Source of the DNA: an uncultured Ruminiclostridium sp.
GTDB lineage: Bacteria > Bacillota > Clostridia > Oscillospirales > Ruminococcaceae
NCBI GenBank assembly: GCA_947594425.1
Contig: CANQED010000010.1
Coordinates: 1-64,000, forward strand
Direction: 5' to 3'
Length of the DNA stretch: 64,000 nt
The notes beneath the pieces were generated by a model that saw nothing but the letters and a program-made list of their open reading frames with translations, was not told where the DNA came from and did no database searches. Positions 1 to 9,045 of the stretch are shown here, piece by piece. The number at the start of each line of letters is the position of its first letter. Positions within the stretch are counted from its first letter, which is position 1. Made by a program: the position numbers and the translations under genes.

Positions 1-98
1 TTATTTTCTTAAATTCTTCAAAAGAATTTCAAGGTAATGTGTTCTGTATTGTTCAATTTTCAAGGAACCTCCTGCCTTCTCCTTTCGGAGTGACAGCT
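1..98 (-). other. Leader of an rRNA operon with boxA-like antitermination element
   Basis: Downstream of P2 the minus strand reads TTCCTTGAAAATTGAACA within 47-68. This resembles the boxA-type sequence found in the leaders and 16S-23S spacers of Firmicutes rRNA operons. No mature rRNA is in the window, so the 16S gene would have to lie beyond base 1. Known: boxA recruits Nus factors. Inferred: that this leader belongs to an rrn operon rather than to another stable RNA. Confidence 0.65.
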
Positions 99-103
99 TT
101 TTT

Positions 104-132
104 ATTTTATCACACTTCTTCGAGTTTGTCAA
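104..132 (-). promoter_or_regulatory. Downstream rRNA-type promoter P2
   Basis: On the minus strand TTGACA (127-132) and TAAAAT (104-109) are 17 bp apart. It lies about 120 bp downstream of P1, and the two share a similar sequence just before the -10 (AAGA-GTGA). Tandem near-identical promoters support an rRNA operon transcribed leftward. Confidence 0.78.
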
Positions 133-225
133 GCACTTTTTTCAGTTTTTTTAAACTTTTTTTCTTTTTGACTTACTCCCGAGGCTCTGAGTCCTTTCGG
201 CTACCCCTCTCAAGCGTGCCTATCT

Positions 226-254
226 ATTATATCACATCTTCTTACTCTTGTCAA
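226..254 (-). promoter_or_regulatory. Upstream rRNA-type promoter P1
   Basis: On the minus strand TTGACA (249-254) and TATAAT (226-231) are separated by exactly 17 bp. It is the first of two tandem promoters reading out of the left edge, which is the usual arrangement in front of Clostridia/Bacilli rRNA operons. Confidence 0.8.
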
Positions 255-331
255 CGGGTAAATTGACAAAAATTTCACTTAAATCATTTTTATTTTTCGA
301 CAGGTTTTTGGGCATTTTTACAATATGTCTT

Positions 332-793
332 TCAACTGCCCTGTTTTTCCTCCTCAGACAGCTCGGAGATTATCTTGACAAAGCTGTCCACGTCGGTAAA
401 GTCGCGGTACACCGAGGCAAACCGTATATACGCCACCTTGTCGATATTTTTAAGTCTGCGCAGTACAAGCTCGCCTATCTCATCTGAGCTTACCTCGCGG
501 CGAAATTGATTTTTCAGCTCGGCTACGATATCCTCGACCATTTCTTCCAGCGTCTCTATCTTTACCGGGCGCTTGACCGTGGCACGGCAGAGCCTGTTTA
601 TCAGCTTATCGCGGTCGAACGGCTCTAAGGTCTTATCCTTTTTCACCACCATAAGCGGGATATTCTCGACTATCTCGTATGTGGTAAACCTGCACTTGCA
701 CATAAGGCACTCTCTTCTGCGGCGTATCCTGTCGTCCGCAGGGCGCGAGTCGATTACCTTGCTGTCTTCATATCCGCATTCGGGACATCTCAT
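332..793 (-). CDS. nrdR: Transcriptional repressor NrdR
   Basis: This 153-residue protein has the full NrdR layout. An N-terminal zinc ribbon starts MRCPECGYEDSKVIDSR and has its second Cys pair at RECLMCKCRF, and an ATP-cone domain covers about residues 47-140 (VVKKDKTLEPFDRDKL). NrdR represses ribonucleotide reductase genes through NrdR boxes in response to ATP/dATP. The length matches the family. The start follows AAGGAGTG by a normal spacing. The upstream TIM-barrel gene ends 4 bp before this start, so the two are probably co-transcribed. No ribonucleotide reductase gene lies in the window, so its targets are elsewhere. Confidence 0.96.
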   Translation of the reverse strand: MRCPECGYEDSKVIDSRPADDRIRRRRECLMCKCRFTTYEIVENIPLMVVKKDKTLEPFDRDKLINRLCRATVKRPVKIETLEEMVEDIVAELKNQFRREVSSDEIGELVLRRLKNIDKVAYIRFASVYRDFTDVDSFVKIISELSEEEKQGS

Positions 794-797
794 AAGA

Positions 798-1607
798 TCA
801 CTCCTTTTTATTATTAAGCGTTTGGCGTTCGCTTATCATTTTTTTCATAACCTCGGCGCAGTCTGTCAGCTCATCGTAGGATGAATAATTCTCCCTATAC
901 AATTCCACTATCATCGCGCCGTCATAATTAAGCTCGTCAAGCCGACACAGCAGCCGCTTAAAATCAAAGCTGCCGCTGCCTATCGGCATACAGTCGGATA
1001 TCTCCCCGCCGTCGCTTACGTGCAGATGCGCTATTTTACCGCCGAGCGCGCTTATCAGGTCAAACGGGTCGACATTGCTGCGGCGCGCCTGCTTTAAGTC
1101 AATGACAAATCTCACCTCGTCGCCGAGCTGCTCAGACATAATTTTAAGAAAATCGACGCTGCTCGACTTGCAATAGCTGACATTTTCCTGCACGACGGTT
1201 ATCCCGTATTCTTTGCCTATCCTGTAAAGTCTTAAGTATTTTTCGAGGTACAATTCGTCGGGGACCTTAGAGCTTAATATCGCCCCGTGCAGTACAAAGA
1301 TCTTTGCGCCGAACATATTCATCACTTCAAAGTACCGCTTATACATATCTATAAGATAATTTGTGCGGCGCTCGTAATTTCCGAATAAGAATAGCGTCTC
1401 CATAGGGGAGGAAAACGGGTGCATAGATATGACGTTCATATTATAGTCGCTTATCGTCCGTTTCATATCGCAAAGCAAGGCTCCCTCGAGCTCGTCGGGA
1501 GAATTTATAAATATCTCCACGTTGCCGACATTGCGCATAGCGAGCTGCTTTAGCGCTTTCTCGGTCTCGAGCGGATAAAGGCACGCGGTGGATATCCCTA
1601 CCTCCAT
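798..1607 (-). CDS. Sugar phosphate isomerase/epimerase-like TIM-barrel protein
   Basis: This 269-residue protein belongs to the xylose-isomerase-like/AP-endonuclease-2 TIM-barrel superfamily. Metal-site-like motifs are visible: FVLHGAILSS in the middle, VVQENVSYC, FVIDLKQARR, HLHVSDGG and a C-terminal MIVELYRENYSSYDEL. These families usually isomerise or epimerise sugars or cyclitols using a divalent metal, but the substrate cannot be read from the sequence. I chose the ATG at 1607 because AAGGAGG lies 7 nt upstream; a GTG two codons earlier sits too close to that site. It lies between a YfhO-type membrane protein and nrdR on the same strand, with short gaps. Confidence 0.8.
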   Translation of the reverse strand: MEVGISTACLYPLETEKALKQLAMRNVGNVEIFINSPDELEGALLCDMKRTISDYNMNVISMHPFSSPMETLFLFGNYERRTNYLIDMYKRYFEVMNMFGAKIFVLHGAILSSKVPDELYLEKYLRLYRIGKEYGITVVQENVSYCKSSSVDFLKIMSEQLGDEVRFVIDLKQARRSNVDPFDLISALGGKIAHLHVSDGGEISDCMPIGSGSFDFKRLLCRLDELNYDGAMIVELYRENYSSYDELTDCAEVMKKMISERQTLNNKKE

Positions 1608-1628
1608 TTTCACTCCTCCTTTTCGTAT

Positions 1629-4364
1629 TTAAGTCTTTTCGATAATTCCCAATAATCCGAGGATATTAATTATGGTCGGGGCAATATACACTATCAGCAG
1701 TACCGCGCAGGTAAGCGCGTATACCCCGATACGGCATATGCCGTCTAATTTCAGCATAAGCTTTGAAAGCTTTTTGCGTATAAGCAGCCACAGCACGAAC
1801 AGCCCCACACCGCATATGCTTATGATAAGTCCGAGGTCAAAATTCTTCGGGGTAAAATACAGCCGCACGTCGTTGCTCCCGTCACTGAGCTTTACCGCCA
1901 TAAATCCGGTAAGCGCGCGGTACAGCTCGGTCTTTTCGCCGTTAATATACGCGGTAAAGCCCTCGTCATACGGCACCGAGATATACAGATACTGCCCCTG
2001 ACGGGCATTTTCGATGTGTCCGGTAAGCTCTCTTCCGTTTACGTCTATCTCGGCGGTATTCGCCCCATCTATCAGCTCTTTCAGCTTAGCATGCGAAAGC
2101 CCGTACACGCCAAAGCTCTTGCAGAATACCTCTTTGCGGACGGTAACGCTGATACTTACGGTCTCGTTCTCAAATGTGCCGAGCTCGAGTATCCCGTTGC
2201 TGTCCTGCGAGGGATAAGAGGTCGTAACATACTGCCCGTTTACATATACGCCAAAGCTGTTGTTTACGTGCTCGGTAAGCCTCCTCGACACCTCGTCAAA
2301 GCACTCAAAGTACAGCGTCTGCTTTTCTTTTACATCAATGACATAATTAAGCGAGGCATACTTATTGGGGTCGTTCATTACTATCATACTGTACAAGCCG
2401 CTGTTGTATACCGAGGCGTTCTTAGTGCCGGTATACTTATACTCTGTAAACAGCTTTTCGGACGATCCGAGCAATACCGACGCGAGGTACTCTTGTATAT
2501 CCGCTCTCGGCGCGTCGGGCAGCTCGGTATGCTCCGACATATCCGCGTCGGTGATAATTCCGAGCGGCAGATAATATTCATTGCGCTTTATCGCATAGTT
2601 ATCATCACGATATACATACTCTCCGCCCTCGCCGAGGGTGTACTTATGCACGGTGTACTTTACCGACATCAATGCGTCGGTGAGCGGCGTGCCGCCGTTT
2701 CCCGTCACTTCCATCCAGTAAGACGAATAACCCATCTTTTTCATAGCGAACATATAGTCCTGCGAGGTCAGCGAGGTATAATGCGATATGGCGTTGTACC
2801 CCATACCGCCGATAAGGTTAGCCTCGTAATATTTTCTCATCGACTGAGCGTTTTTTATCCGATAAAAGTCATCGTCCTGCGGTATTTTATCCTCGAGCGC
2901 TATCGCCTGATCGTATGTGGTAGGAGTAAACGCGGCGCTGACGATGTATACATTGGAGTTAAACACGCAGGTTATCACCGTCATTATCGCTAATGCGGCG
3001 CAAAACGGCTTGTAGGAGAGCTTTTTTGCCACTCCCGCATAGAGTATAAATACAAACGCCGACAAAAACAGCACGGACGCCGAGAATATCAGCAAGAACG
3101 AGTACATATTTCCGTGCAGGGTCGTCGGATAAGCGTCAATATAGCCCTGCAGGGTGTAAAAGTATATCACGCTCCCGACCCCGATAAGCACGCATATCGT
3201 ATAGGCTATCACCAGTACCGCGCGCGACGAGCGCTCGGCAAAATCCTCTTTGCGGACTAATGAAAGCTTAGTCGCCGACACCGCGAGCAACAGCAGTATC
3301 GTAATATATCCGTACCGCACGGGGAAAGACATATAATCACCCGTGTGCCACATTTTATTTATCGGCTCAAAGACTATAGGTATGCTCATCAATATCAGCA
3401 GCGCGGTGTAAAATTTGCTGTCAAAGGTTATCCTGCGGGCGAAAAACAGCACCAGCACCGCAAAGCCGAACATAGTGCAGAATAACAGCGGCAGAGCGGT
3501 ATATATCTCGCTGAACACCGAGCTGTGCGCTATGCCGTACAGCACATCCGAGCCCCTCGCCGAGCTCAGATACTGTGTAAAGGACGGCAGCCATACCACT
3601 GCGGACATCACCGCCGCGATAAAGCACCCTATCGCAAAGCGCGGGGCTATGCCCTTAACGGCGGGCTTTTTGCGCTTTAAAAAGATATACACGCCAAAAT
3701 ACAGCACCGTAAACAGCACTACCATATAGCTAAGATAATAATTAAGCGCCAGCATACCGACAAGGCACAGCGTCAGCCCGACATTGTTCTTATTCTTAGT
3801 AAGCGACCTAAAGGATATCATCAGCAGCGGGAAAAAGTACATCACGTCGAGCCATACCGTATTCTGATAAAACAGCATAAGGTACCCGCCCAAAGCGTAC
3901 ATAACGCTTAACAGCACCGAAAAATACGGGCTGAGCTTTTTATGGCACACTCTGAAATATATCCCCGCCGTTAGCGCGCACAGCCCCGCCTTAATTACCG
4001 TAAGCAGGTTCATAAATACCATCATATCCGCCTTGTCTACAAGGCAGCATAAGAAGGTCAGCGGGCTTGATATAAAGAACAGGAATACGCCGTAAAAGTT
4101 CATACCCGAGGCGTTTTGCATATTGAGGAAAAAGTCGCCCTTTCCCGCGAGGATATCCTTAAAGTCGAGTATCAGCGGCACGACCTGCTGACGCATATCG
4201 CACCACGCGAGCGTCTTGTCACCAAAGGGATACAGCTCGTTAAAGGCAAATACCCCGAGCAATATCAATATTACCGCTACGGGCGAAACAGTCAAGGTAA
4301 ATACAGTCTTTTTATCGATATTTTTTATACAGCGAAAGCGGTCTTTTTTATCGGTCGTTGTCAA
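1629..4364 (-). CDS. YfhO family multi-pass membrane protein
   Basis: This 911-residue protein has an N-terminal block of about a dozen hydrophobic segments (residues about 25-475), a large extracytoplasmic domain (about 480-850), and two more hydrophobic segments at the C-terminus. Loop motifs such as FGDKTLAWCDMRQQ and the overall layout match the YfhO family of GT-C-like membrane proteins, some of which decorate teichoic or lipoteichoic acids with sugars. The lipid-linked donor and the acceptor are unknown here. The start is a TTG with GGAGG 7 nt upstream. It is the first gene of a probable operon with the TIM-barrel protein and nrdR. A hairpin (4392-4423) and a hairpin-repeat array lie just upstream. 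Confidence 0.85.
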   Translation of the reverse strand: MTTTDKKDRFRCIKNIDKKTVFTLTVSPVAVILILLGVFAFNELYPFGDKTLAWCDMRQQVVPLILDFKDILAGKGDFFLNMQNASGMNFYGVFLFFISSPLTFLCCLVDKADMMVFMNLLTVIKAGLCALTAGIYFRVCHKKLSPYFSVLLSVMYALGGYLMLFYQNTVWLDVMYFFPLLMISFRSLTKNKNNVGLTLCLVGMLALNYYLSYMVVLFTVLYFGVYIFLKRKKPAVKGIAPRFAIGCFIAAVMSAVVWLPSFTQYLSSARGSDVLYGIAHSSVFSEIYTALPLLFCTMFGFAVLVLFFARRITFDSKFYTALLILMSIPIVFEPINKMWHTGDYMSFPVRYGYITILLLLAVSATKLSLVRKEDFAERSSRAVLVIAYTICVLIGVGSVIYFYTLQGYIDAYPTTLHGNMYSFLLIFSASVLFLSAFVFILYAGVAKKLSYKPFCAALAIMTVITCVFNSNVYIVSAAFTPTTYDQAIALEDKIPQDDDFYRIKNAQSMRKYYEANLIGGMGYNAISHYTSLTSQDYMFAMKKMGYSSYWMEVTGNGGTPLTDALMSVKYTVHKYTLGEGGEYVYRDDNYAIKRNEYYLPLGIITDADMSEHTELPDAPRADIQEYLASVLLGSSEKLFTEYKYTGTKNASVYNSGLYSMIVMNDPNKYASLNYVIDVKEKQTLYFECFDEVSRRLTEHVNNSFGVYVNGQYVTTSYPSQDSNGILELGTFENETVSISVTVRKEVFCKSFGVYGLSHAKLKELIDGANTAEIDVNGRELTGHIENARQGQYLYISVPYDEGFTAYINGEKTELYRALTGFMAVKLSDGSNDVRLYFTPKNFDLGLIISICGVGLFVLWLLIRKKLSKLMLKLDGICRIGVYALTCAVLLIVYIAPTIINILGLLGIIEKT

Positions 4365-4422
4365 AGCTATTCCTCCATAACAGGGTTGCGTGCTTGCCGA
4401 AAATCACCGCGTTTTCGGTAAG

Positions 4423-4535
4423 CTTAATTGCCGCAATTTATGCGGCAATACTTAATTGCCGCAATTTATGCGGCAATACTTAATTGCCGCAATTTATACG
4501 GCAATACTTAATGCCGTGTGATCTATTCGGCAATA
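4423..4535. repeat. Tandem 28-bp hairpin repeats
   Basis: Three head-to-tail 28-bp copies lie at 4423-4450, 4451-4478 and 4479-4506, with a decayed fourth copy at 4507-4535. Each copy holds an inverted repeat, ATTGCCGC and GCGGCAAT around AATTTAT, so the RNA would form a row of similar hairpins. Copies 1 and 2 are identical; copy 3 has one G-to-A change in a stem. They fill the gap between secF and the YfhO-type gene. Confidence 0.9.
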
Positions 4536-4558
4536 AATGCCGCCCAAAGGGCGGCATT
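4536..4558 (-). terminator. Hairpin downstream of secF
   Basis: A perfect 10-bp stem (AATGCCGCCC with GGGCGGCATT) closes a 3-nt AAA loop 17 bp past the secF stop. The T-run after it is weak (TTATT), so it may act as an mRNA 3' stabiliser rather than as an efficient terminator. Confidence 0.6.
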
Positions 4559-4574
4559 ATTATAACAGGTAAAA

Positions 4575-5600
4575 TTAAACCATAAGCTTCTTTGAGTCGC
4601 GGGGAGATACCGTACTTGCGAGCCTGTTGCCCTTTGAGTCGGTCTTTTTGCCGCTGTCGTCGGCGCCCGTATAGCGTCCCTTGCCGAATTTCTCCTGCCA
4701 GAGCACCCACAACGGACCCGAAATGCACAGCGAGGAATAAGTGCCGAATACAAGTCCCACTACCATAGGTATCGCAAACGACATTATCGAGGTGACGCCG
4801 CATATCGCGCAGACAACGCATATCGACAACACCGCAATACCCGTAGTCAGCGTGGTATTTATCGAACGCCTTATCGACTGGGTTATGCTCAGGTTTACGA
4901 GCTCTCTTAAGCTGAGCGAGTCGCCGTACAGCGTGCGGTTCTCACGGACGCGGTCATAAACGACTATCGTATTATTTATCGAGTTACCGAGGGTAGTAAG
5001 CACCACCGCCATAAAGTTAGCGTCTATCGGGAAGCGCGCATACACAAACACCGCGTACACTATAAATATATCGTGCATAAGCGCCACCAGCGCGAATACG
5101 CCCGCCGACAGACCGCCTATCTTCTTAAATCTGAAAGCGATATAAATTACCAGCAGTACAAACGAGAACAGTACCGCTACAAGGCACTTAAGGAAGAATT
5201 CAAGACCCGAGCTCGGGTTTACGTCCTGGCTGTCTACAAGTACAAGGTTGTTATCGGCATATGTGCTCTTTAGGCTGTCGGTGAGCTCGTTTTGCCTGTC
5301 GGCGGTAAGTCCCTCGGACGAGGCAAAGGAGATTATCACCGTCTCGAGTGAGCTGTTCAGCGCCGAGCCCGTCGATACCGTCACCGCGCCGTAGCCCTCG
5401 CCCTCGACGGTGGACTTTATCGCGTCGGTGTCGAGCGTCCCCTCATAAGAGTAGGTCAGCATAGTACCGCCCTTAAATTCTATCGCCATCTGCGTACCGA
5501 ATATGATATTGAATATTATCGTGACAACGAATATCACTATCGGTATCGTAAACAGTATCTTTCTGTGCTCGATAAATTTCAGAGCCTTTTTATCATTCAT
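4575..5600 (-). CDS. secF: Protein translocase subunit SecF
   Basis: This 341-residue SecF starts with a transmembrane segment (residues about 14-34), followed by the family motif FKGGTMLTYSYEG and a periplasmic-type domain. Five membrane segments follow, with the SecF signature around TTLGNSINNTIVVYDRVREN. With SecD it uses the proton motive force to help complete Sec-dependent export. The start overlaps the secD stop by 8 bp, so the two are translationally coupled. A hydrophilic lysine-rich tail of about 35 residues follows the last membrane segment. Confidence 0.96.
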   Translation of the reverse strand: MNDKKALKFIEHRKILFTIPIVIFVVTIIFNIIFGTQMAIEFKGGTMLTYSYEGTLDTDAIKSTVEGEGYGAVTVSTGSALNSSLETVIISFASSEGLTADRQNELTDSLKSTYADNNLVLVDSQDVNPSSGLEFFLKCLVAVLFSFVLLVIYIAFRFKKIGGLSAGVFALVALMHDIFIVYAVFVYARFPIDANFMAVVLTTLGNSINNTIVVYDRVRENRTLYGDSLSLRELVNLSITQSIRRSINTTLTTGIAVLSICVVCAICGVTSIMSFAIPMVVGLVFGTYSSLCISGPLWVLWQEKFGKGRYTGADDSGKKTDSKGNRLASTVSPRDSKKLMV

Positions 5601-7026
5601 TTACAGCACCGCCTTTCTTAGCCCTCTTGCCGCCGTAAAGCACGGGGTTGCGGAACGCCTTGAACCTCGATATAGACATTGTCATCAGTCTTGCCGCGAG
5701 TATGCCGAACAGGAAGTTCAGTATAACGCCGACCATCAGCGTATAGCCGAACGAGTATATCGTACCCTCGGTAGACGCGCCGAACATAAAGAATATCGGG
5801 GTAAGTATTATCGAGGCTAAGCTGTCGGGAGTGCCGAACGCGCCCATAAGGATTATCGCCACGATGACCATCGTGATATTGCCGTCGAATATCGCGCTGA
5901 AAGCCCTCTTATAGCCAGTATATATCGCAAGGTCTATCGTCTTGCCGCTGTTTATCTCTTCTTTAATTCTTTCGCCCGTGATAACGTTAGCGTCCACGCC
6001 CATACCTACCGCAAGTATGATACCCGCGATACCCGGAATAGTAAGCGTAAAGCTGTTAGAGAACGGGAAAAAGCCCGTTATCGCGCAGAACGTGCCCGCC
6101 GCCTGACCGATAAGCGCAATTACCGCGATAACGCCCGGCAGTCTGTAAAACGCTATCATAAATATCGCTATCAGCGCAAAAGCTATCACTCCCGCGAGCG
6201 CCATAGCGTCGCGTGCGCCCGTACCGAGCGTAGGAGATATCGTCCTAAAATTAGAAGTCTTAAGCTCAAAAGGAAGCGCGCCGCCGTTTATCTGATTAGC
6301 GAGCTTCTGTACCTCTTCAACGTCAAAGTCGCCGGTTATGACTGCCTCGCCGTTGTCGATATGCGCGCTTACTCCCGCCACCGATATGCACTCGTCGTCC
6401 ATAAAGGTGGAGATATAACCTTTATTCTCGAGCAGTCTCTCAGTCGCCTCGGAGAATGCCTCCTTGCCGCTGTCCTTAAGCTTTAGGCTGACCATATACT
6501 CATACTGAGAGTCGCTGCCGTTGACGCGCTGGTATACGGGCTCGGCCTTTTCTACGTCGCGGCCCGATATGATAAGCGGCAGATCCTCATAGCTCTCGTC
6601 GTCCGTAAGGGTAGATGCGTTGCCCTCGCGGAATGTGAGCAGTGCGGTAGCGCCCAGCTCGTTTACCGCCTCTTCGGGGTCGAACGAATCGTCCTCCGCC
6701 TGCCACGGGAAACGCACTATTATCTTATCGCTGTTGTAGTCCAAAAACAGCTCGTAGTCGGTGATGTTCTTGGCTACCATACGCGTTTCTATTATCGAGC
6801 GCGCCGCGTCTAATTCTTCATTAGTAGCGTCATAATCATCGGGCGAGGTAAACGTTACGTCAACGCCGCCCCTTATGTCTATACCCCAGCGAATATCGCC
6901 GACGCCTCTTACTACAGTGTCGGAAAAGTCACCGTAAGGTATGTGTATCCCGGCAAAAACCAGACCCGCGAATGCCAATATAAGTATCAGCACTATAAAA
7001 AACACGGGCTTTGCAACTCGTTTCAA
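5593..7026 (-). CDS. secD: Protein translocase subunit SecD
   Basis: This 477-residue SecD has an N-terminal membrane segment, the D1 motif WGIDIRGGVDVTF, a compact P1 domain, and five C-terminal membrane segments containing GIAGIILAVGMGVDANV. The P1 domain is shorter than in proteobacteria, as is usual for Firmicutes. The start is a TTG preceded by GGAGTGAAG. It is the first gene of a secD-secF operon driven by the promoter at 7081-7109. Confidence 0.96.
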   Translation of the reverse strand: MKRVAKPVFFIVLILILAFAGLVFAGIHIPYGDFSDTVVRGVGDIRWGIDIRGGVDVTFTSPDDYDATNEELDAARSIIETRMVAKNITDYELFLDYNSDKIIVRFPWQAEDDSFDPEEAVNELGATALLTFREGNASTLTDDESYEDLPLIISGRDVEKAEPVYQRVNGSDSQYEYMVSLKLKDSGKEAFSEATERLLENKGYISTFMDDECISVAGVSAHIDNGEAVITGDFDVEEVQKLANQINGGALPFELKTSNFRTISPTLGTGARDAMALAGVIAFALIAIFMIAFYRLPGVIAVIALIGQAAGTFCAITGFFPFSNSFTLTIPGIAGIILAVGMGVDANVITGERIKEEINSGKTIDLAIYTGYKRAFSAIFDGNITMVIVAIILMGAFGTPDSLASIILTPIFFMFGASTEGTIYSFGYTLMVGVILNFLFGILAARLMTMSISRFKAFRNPVLYGGKRAKKGGAVNE

Positions 7027-7080
7027 TTACTTCACTCCGTTTCTGCGTCCTACGCATGATATGATTTCATACATTTTTAA

Positions 7081-7109
7081 ATTATACCATACTTTTGTCC
7101 GACTGTCAA
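7081..7109 (-). promoter_or_regulatory. Sigma-A promoter of secDF
   Basis: On the minus strand TTGACA (7104-7109) and TATAAT (7081-7086) are spaced by 17 bp, giving a leader of about 50 nt before the TTG start of secD. Confidence 0.85.
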
Positions 7110-7248
7110 GCGTTATAATACCGCAATTTTTACCCGCAAAAAATTTGATTTTCCTTAGCCGATATGTAAACTTAAATATGCACAAATTACACGGTGAAAA
7201 TATGTTGAAAACGACAAGGGAAAAGCGCCCGGACAATGAACATATTTC

Positions 7249-7277
7249 TTGACATAAATGATTAAGGATGTTATAAT
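7249..7277 (+). promoter_or_regulatory. Sigma-A promoter of the 7357-11042 ABC operon
   Basis: TTGACA (7249-7254) and TATAAT (7272-7277) have a 17-bp spacer. The -10 lies inside the longest possible reading frame, which begins at 7258, so that upstream start cannot be translated from this promoter. It supports the TTG start at 7357. Confidence 0.88.
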
Positions 7278-7356
7278 AATTTATAGAGAATATGCGAAAA
7301 TTTTAAGCGAAAAAGTCAATACAATGAAATCATATGATCAAAAAGGAGGGTCTGCT

Positions 7357-7959
7357 TTGGTAATCAGTTTAGGTGTTTTTACTTACATATTTGCCCTGCT
7401 CGTTCCTGCGGTCGCGTTTGCAATAACCGCCGTAAGGGGTCACAAATGGGCAAAATGTATTGTCGTCGCCGGCATTTCGTATTGGCTGACCGTATGCATG
7501 CTGTCGGACATATTTCCCTTACACCTTTACGGGGAGAGCATTCCTCTTATCCTTGACGACTGGACGTGGTTCGGCTTTATTTATCCTCCGTTTTACGGAT
7601 TTCCGCTTTCCTTTGACTCGGTGCTTACCATACTGCAATTATATTGGCAAGCGTGGACGTTCGGTCTTATTCTCGGCTTTATCGCCACACTCGGCATACA
7701 ATTGCTCCGCAAGCCTATCCCGATGGTGCTGTTTGCGCTCGGCTCTCAGGTGCTTTTGATACTCGCAAAGATCATTCCCTGCATTATTACCAACGGCAGA
7801 AACAGCGTGTGGGACGTATCCGAGACTATACTGACCCTCATTTTTTATCTTGTCGGCTATGCCCTTGCAATAGCGGTAGTAAAGCTCATACCGAGCATTA
7901 CAAAGCTTTTTGACGGCAAGCGCCCGCCGAGAGCTCCTATCAATTCGGAGGACATTTAG
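7357..7959 (+). CDS. Integral membrane protein, possibly VanZ-like
   Basis: This 200-residue protein has about five transmembrane segments. I chose the TTG at 7357 because AGGAGGG lies 6-7 nt upstream and because the promoter -10 lies within the longer frame. A late motif, NGRNSVWDVSETI before a last hydrophobic segment, faintly resembles the GR..D..D pattern of VanZ-like proteins; this is a weak similarity. It is the first gene of an operon with two FtsX-like permeases and an ABC ATPase, with an 8-bp gap to the next gene, so it may be an accessory or immunity-type membrane protein for that transporter. Confidence 0.65.
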   Translation: MVISLGVFTYIFALLVPAVAFAITAVRGHKWAKCIVVAGISYWLTVCMLSDIFPLHLYGESIPLILDDWTWFGFIYPPFYGFPLSFDSVLTILQLYWQAWTFGLILGFIATLGIQLLRKPIPMVLFALGSQVLLILAKIIPCIITNGRNSVWDVSETILTLIFYLVGYALAIAVVKLIPSITKLFDGKRPPRAPINSEDI

Positions 7960-7967
7960 CACATATT

Positions 7968-9044
7968 ATGAAGTACCTGACTATATACAAAAGCGTTCTC
8001 TTATCATGGCTAAAGCACAATCTGCGGCTAAATCTCACAATTATTATAATAAGCGTTTTGTCCGTGCTCGCGTTTGTGACCTGCTTTACATTCAGCGCCG
8101 CGACGGACAGCGCCGTGCGCTTTTATACCGAGGATCATTATGCCGTGGGAATAAATCCCGCGCAGTACGACTATCGGCAGCTTTTCTTAAATTCTTTCCC
8201 GAAGATAAAATATATCGAAACGGACTATGCTAATGCGGGAGAGTTTTATTACAGCGACGGTGAGCATAACAGCATACGCGCGTACCCGTTCTATGTCCGC
8301 TTTCCTAAAGATTTTGAGCAGCTTACCCCCGCGATAAACGAATATTATCAGCTGACCGACGGCAGAGAGCTCACCGACGAGGAGGCGGGCGCGTCCGATG
8401 TAATAATAGCGTCAAATAGCAGTATGCTTAAGGTCGGGCAGAAGATAACCGTCCCCTCGCTCGACAACGCCGAGCTTACGGTAATAGGGCTCGCGGACAA
8501 ATTTATCCTGCCCTACGGCTTTTATGCTAAGCACCCCGAGCTGTCTATGCCGAGCATAAACGTAATATTTGACAAGCCCCTTTCCGATGAGGAAATATCC
8601 GCAGCGGCGAACGTCCTCGGCACGCCCGTAGCATTGATAAAGGGCGAGCCGAACGGCTCGACGGCGGTCGGCTATATCATAGCTCTCGGCGCGGCGGTGC
8701 TGTCGGCGGTCTTTTCCGCGTTGCAGATATTCTTGCTGTTCCTGCACCTCGCGTCTAAGTCGTACTATCAATTTTCGGTATTCAGGATAACGGGGTGTAA
8801 AAACACCGCGCTCGTCTTTATTATGCTCGCGGTGACATTGACATATATACTCGCGGCGTTTTTGCTGACGCTGCCGCTTATCGCGCCGCTTAGCAATATT
8901 CTTTCCCTATGCGGAATGAACGGCATAGTCGGCATACGCGACATAATACTGTCGTTCGTAATATTCGCGTTGGCGGTAATGCTCGCGGTACTGCCCGGCT
9001 ATATACGCTCCGCTAACCGCTCTATGCTGAAAGGGGGCGCGTGA
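7968..9044 (+). CDS. FtsX-like ABC transporter permease, first subunit
   Basis: This 358-residue protein has one N-terminal membrane segment (residues about 18-42), an extracytoplasmic domain of about 180 residues, and three C-terminal membrane segments (about 235-258, 283-310, 322-345). This is the MacB/FtsX-type permease fold used in exporters and mechanotransmission complexes, which often move peptides or lipoproteins. The substrate is not visible. The next permease starts after 1 bp and the ATPase follows that, so the complex is probably a heterodimeric permease with one ATPase. Confidence 0.8.
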   Translation: MKYLTIYKSVLLSWLKHNLRLNLTIIIISVLSVLAFVTCFTFSAATDSAVRFYTEDHYAVGINPAQYDYRQLFLNSFPKIKYIETDYANAGEFYYSDGEHNSIRAYPFYVRFPKDFEQLTPAINEYYQLTDGRELTDEEAGASDVIIASNSSMLKVGQKITVPSLDNAELTVIGLADKFILPYGFYAKHPELSMPSINVIFDKPLSDEEISAAANVLGTPVALIKGEPNGSTAVGYIIALGAAVLSAVFSALQIFLLFLHLASKSYYQFSVFRITGCKNTALVFIMLAVTLTYILAAFLLTLPLIAPLSNILSLCGMNGIVGIRDIILSFVIFALAVMLAVLPGYIRSANRSMLKGGA

Positions 9045-9045
9045 T

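Noticed and set aside
2016..2993. A 325-residue plus-strand open frame inside the YfhO-type gene
   Set aside because: No ribosome site or recognisable domain; the minus strand has a coherent membrane protein. It results from the codon bias of the opposite strand.
4423..4535. Possible CRISPR array
   Set aside because: Repeats are directly adjacent, with no spacers between copies, and no cas genes are near.
7258..7356. Upstream extension of the membrane protein at 7357
   Set aside because: The -10 box (7272-7277) lies inside this extension, and a strong ribosome site precedes the TTG at 7357, so the added 33 residues would not be on the transcript.
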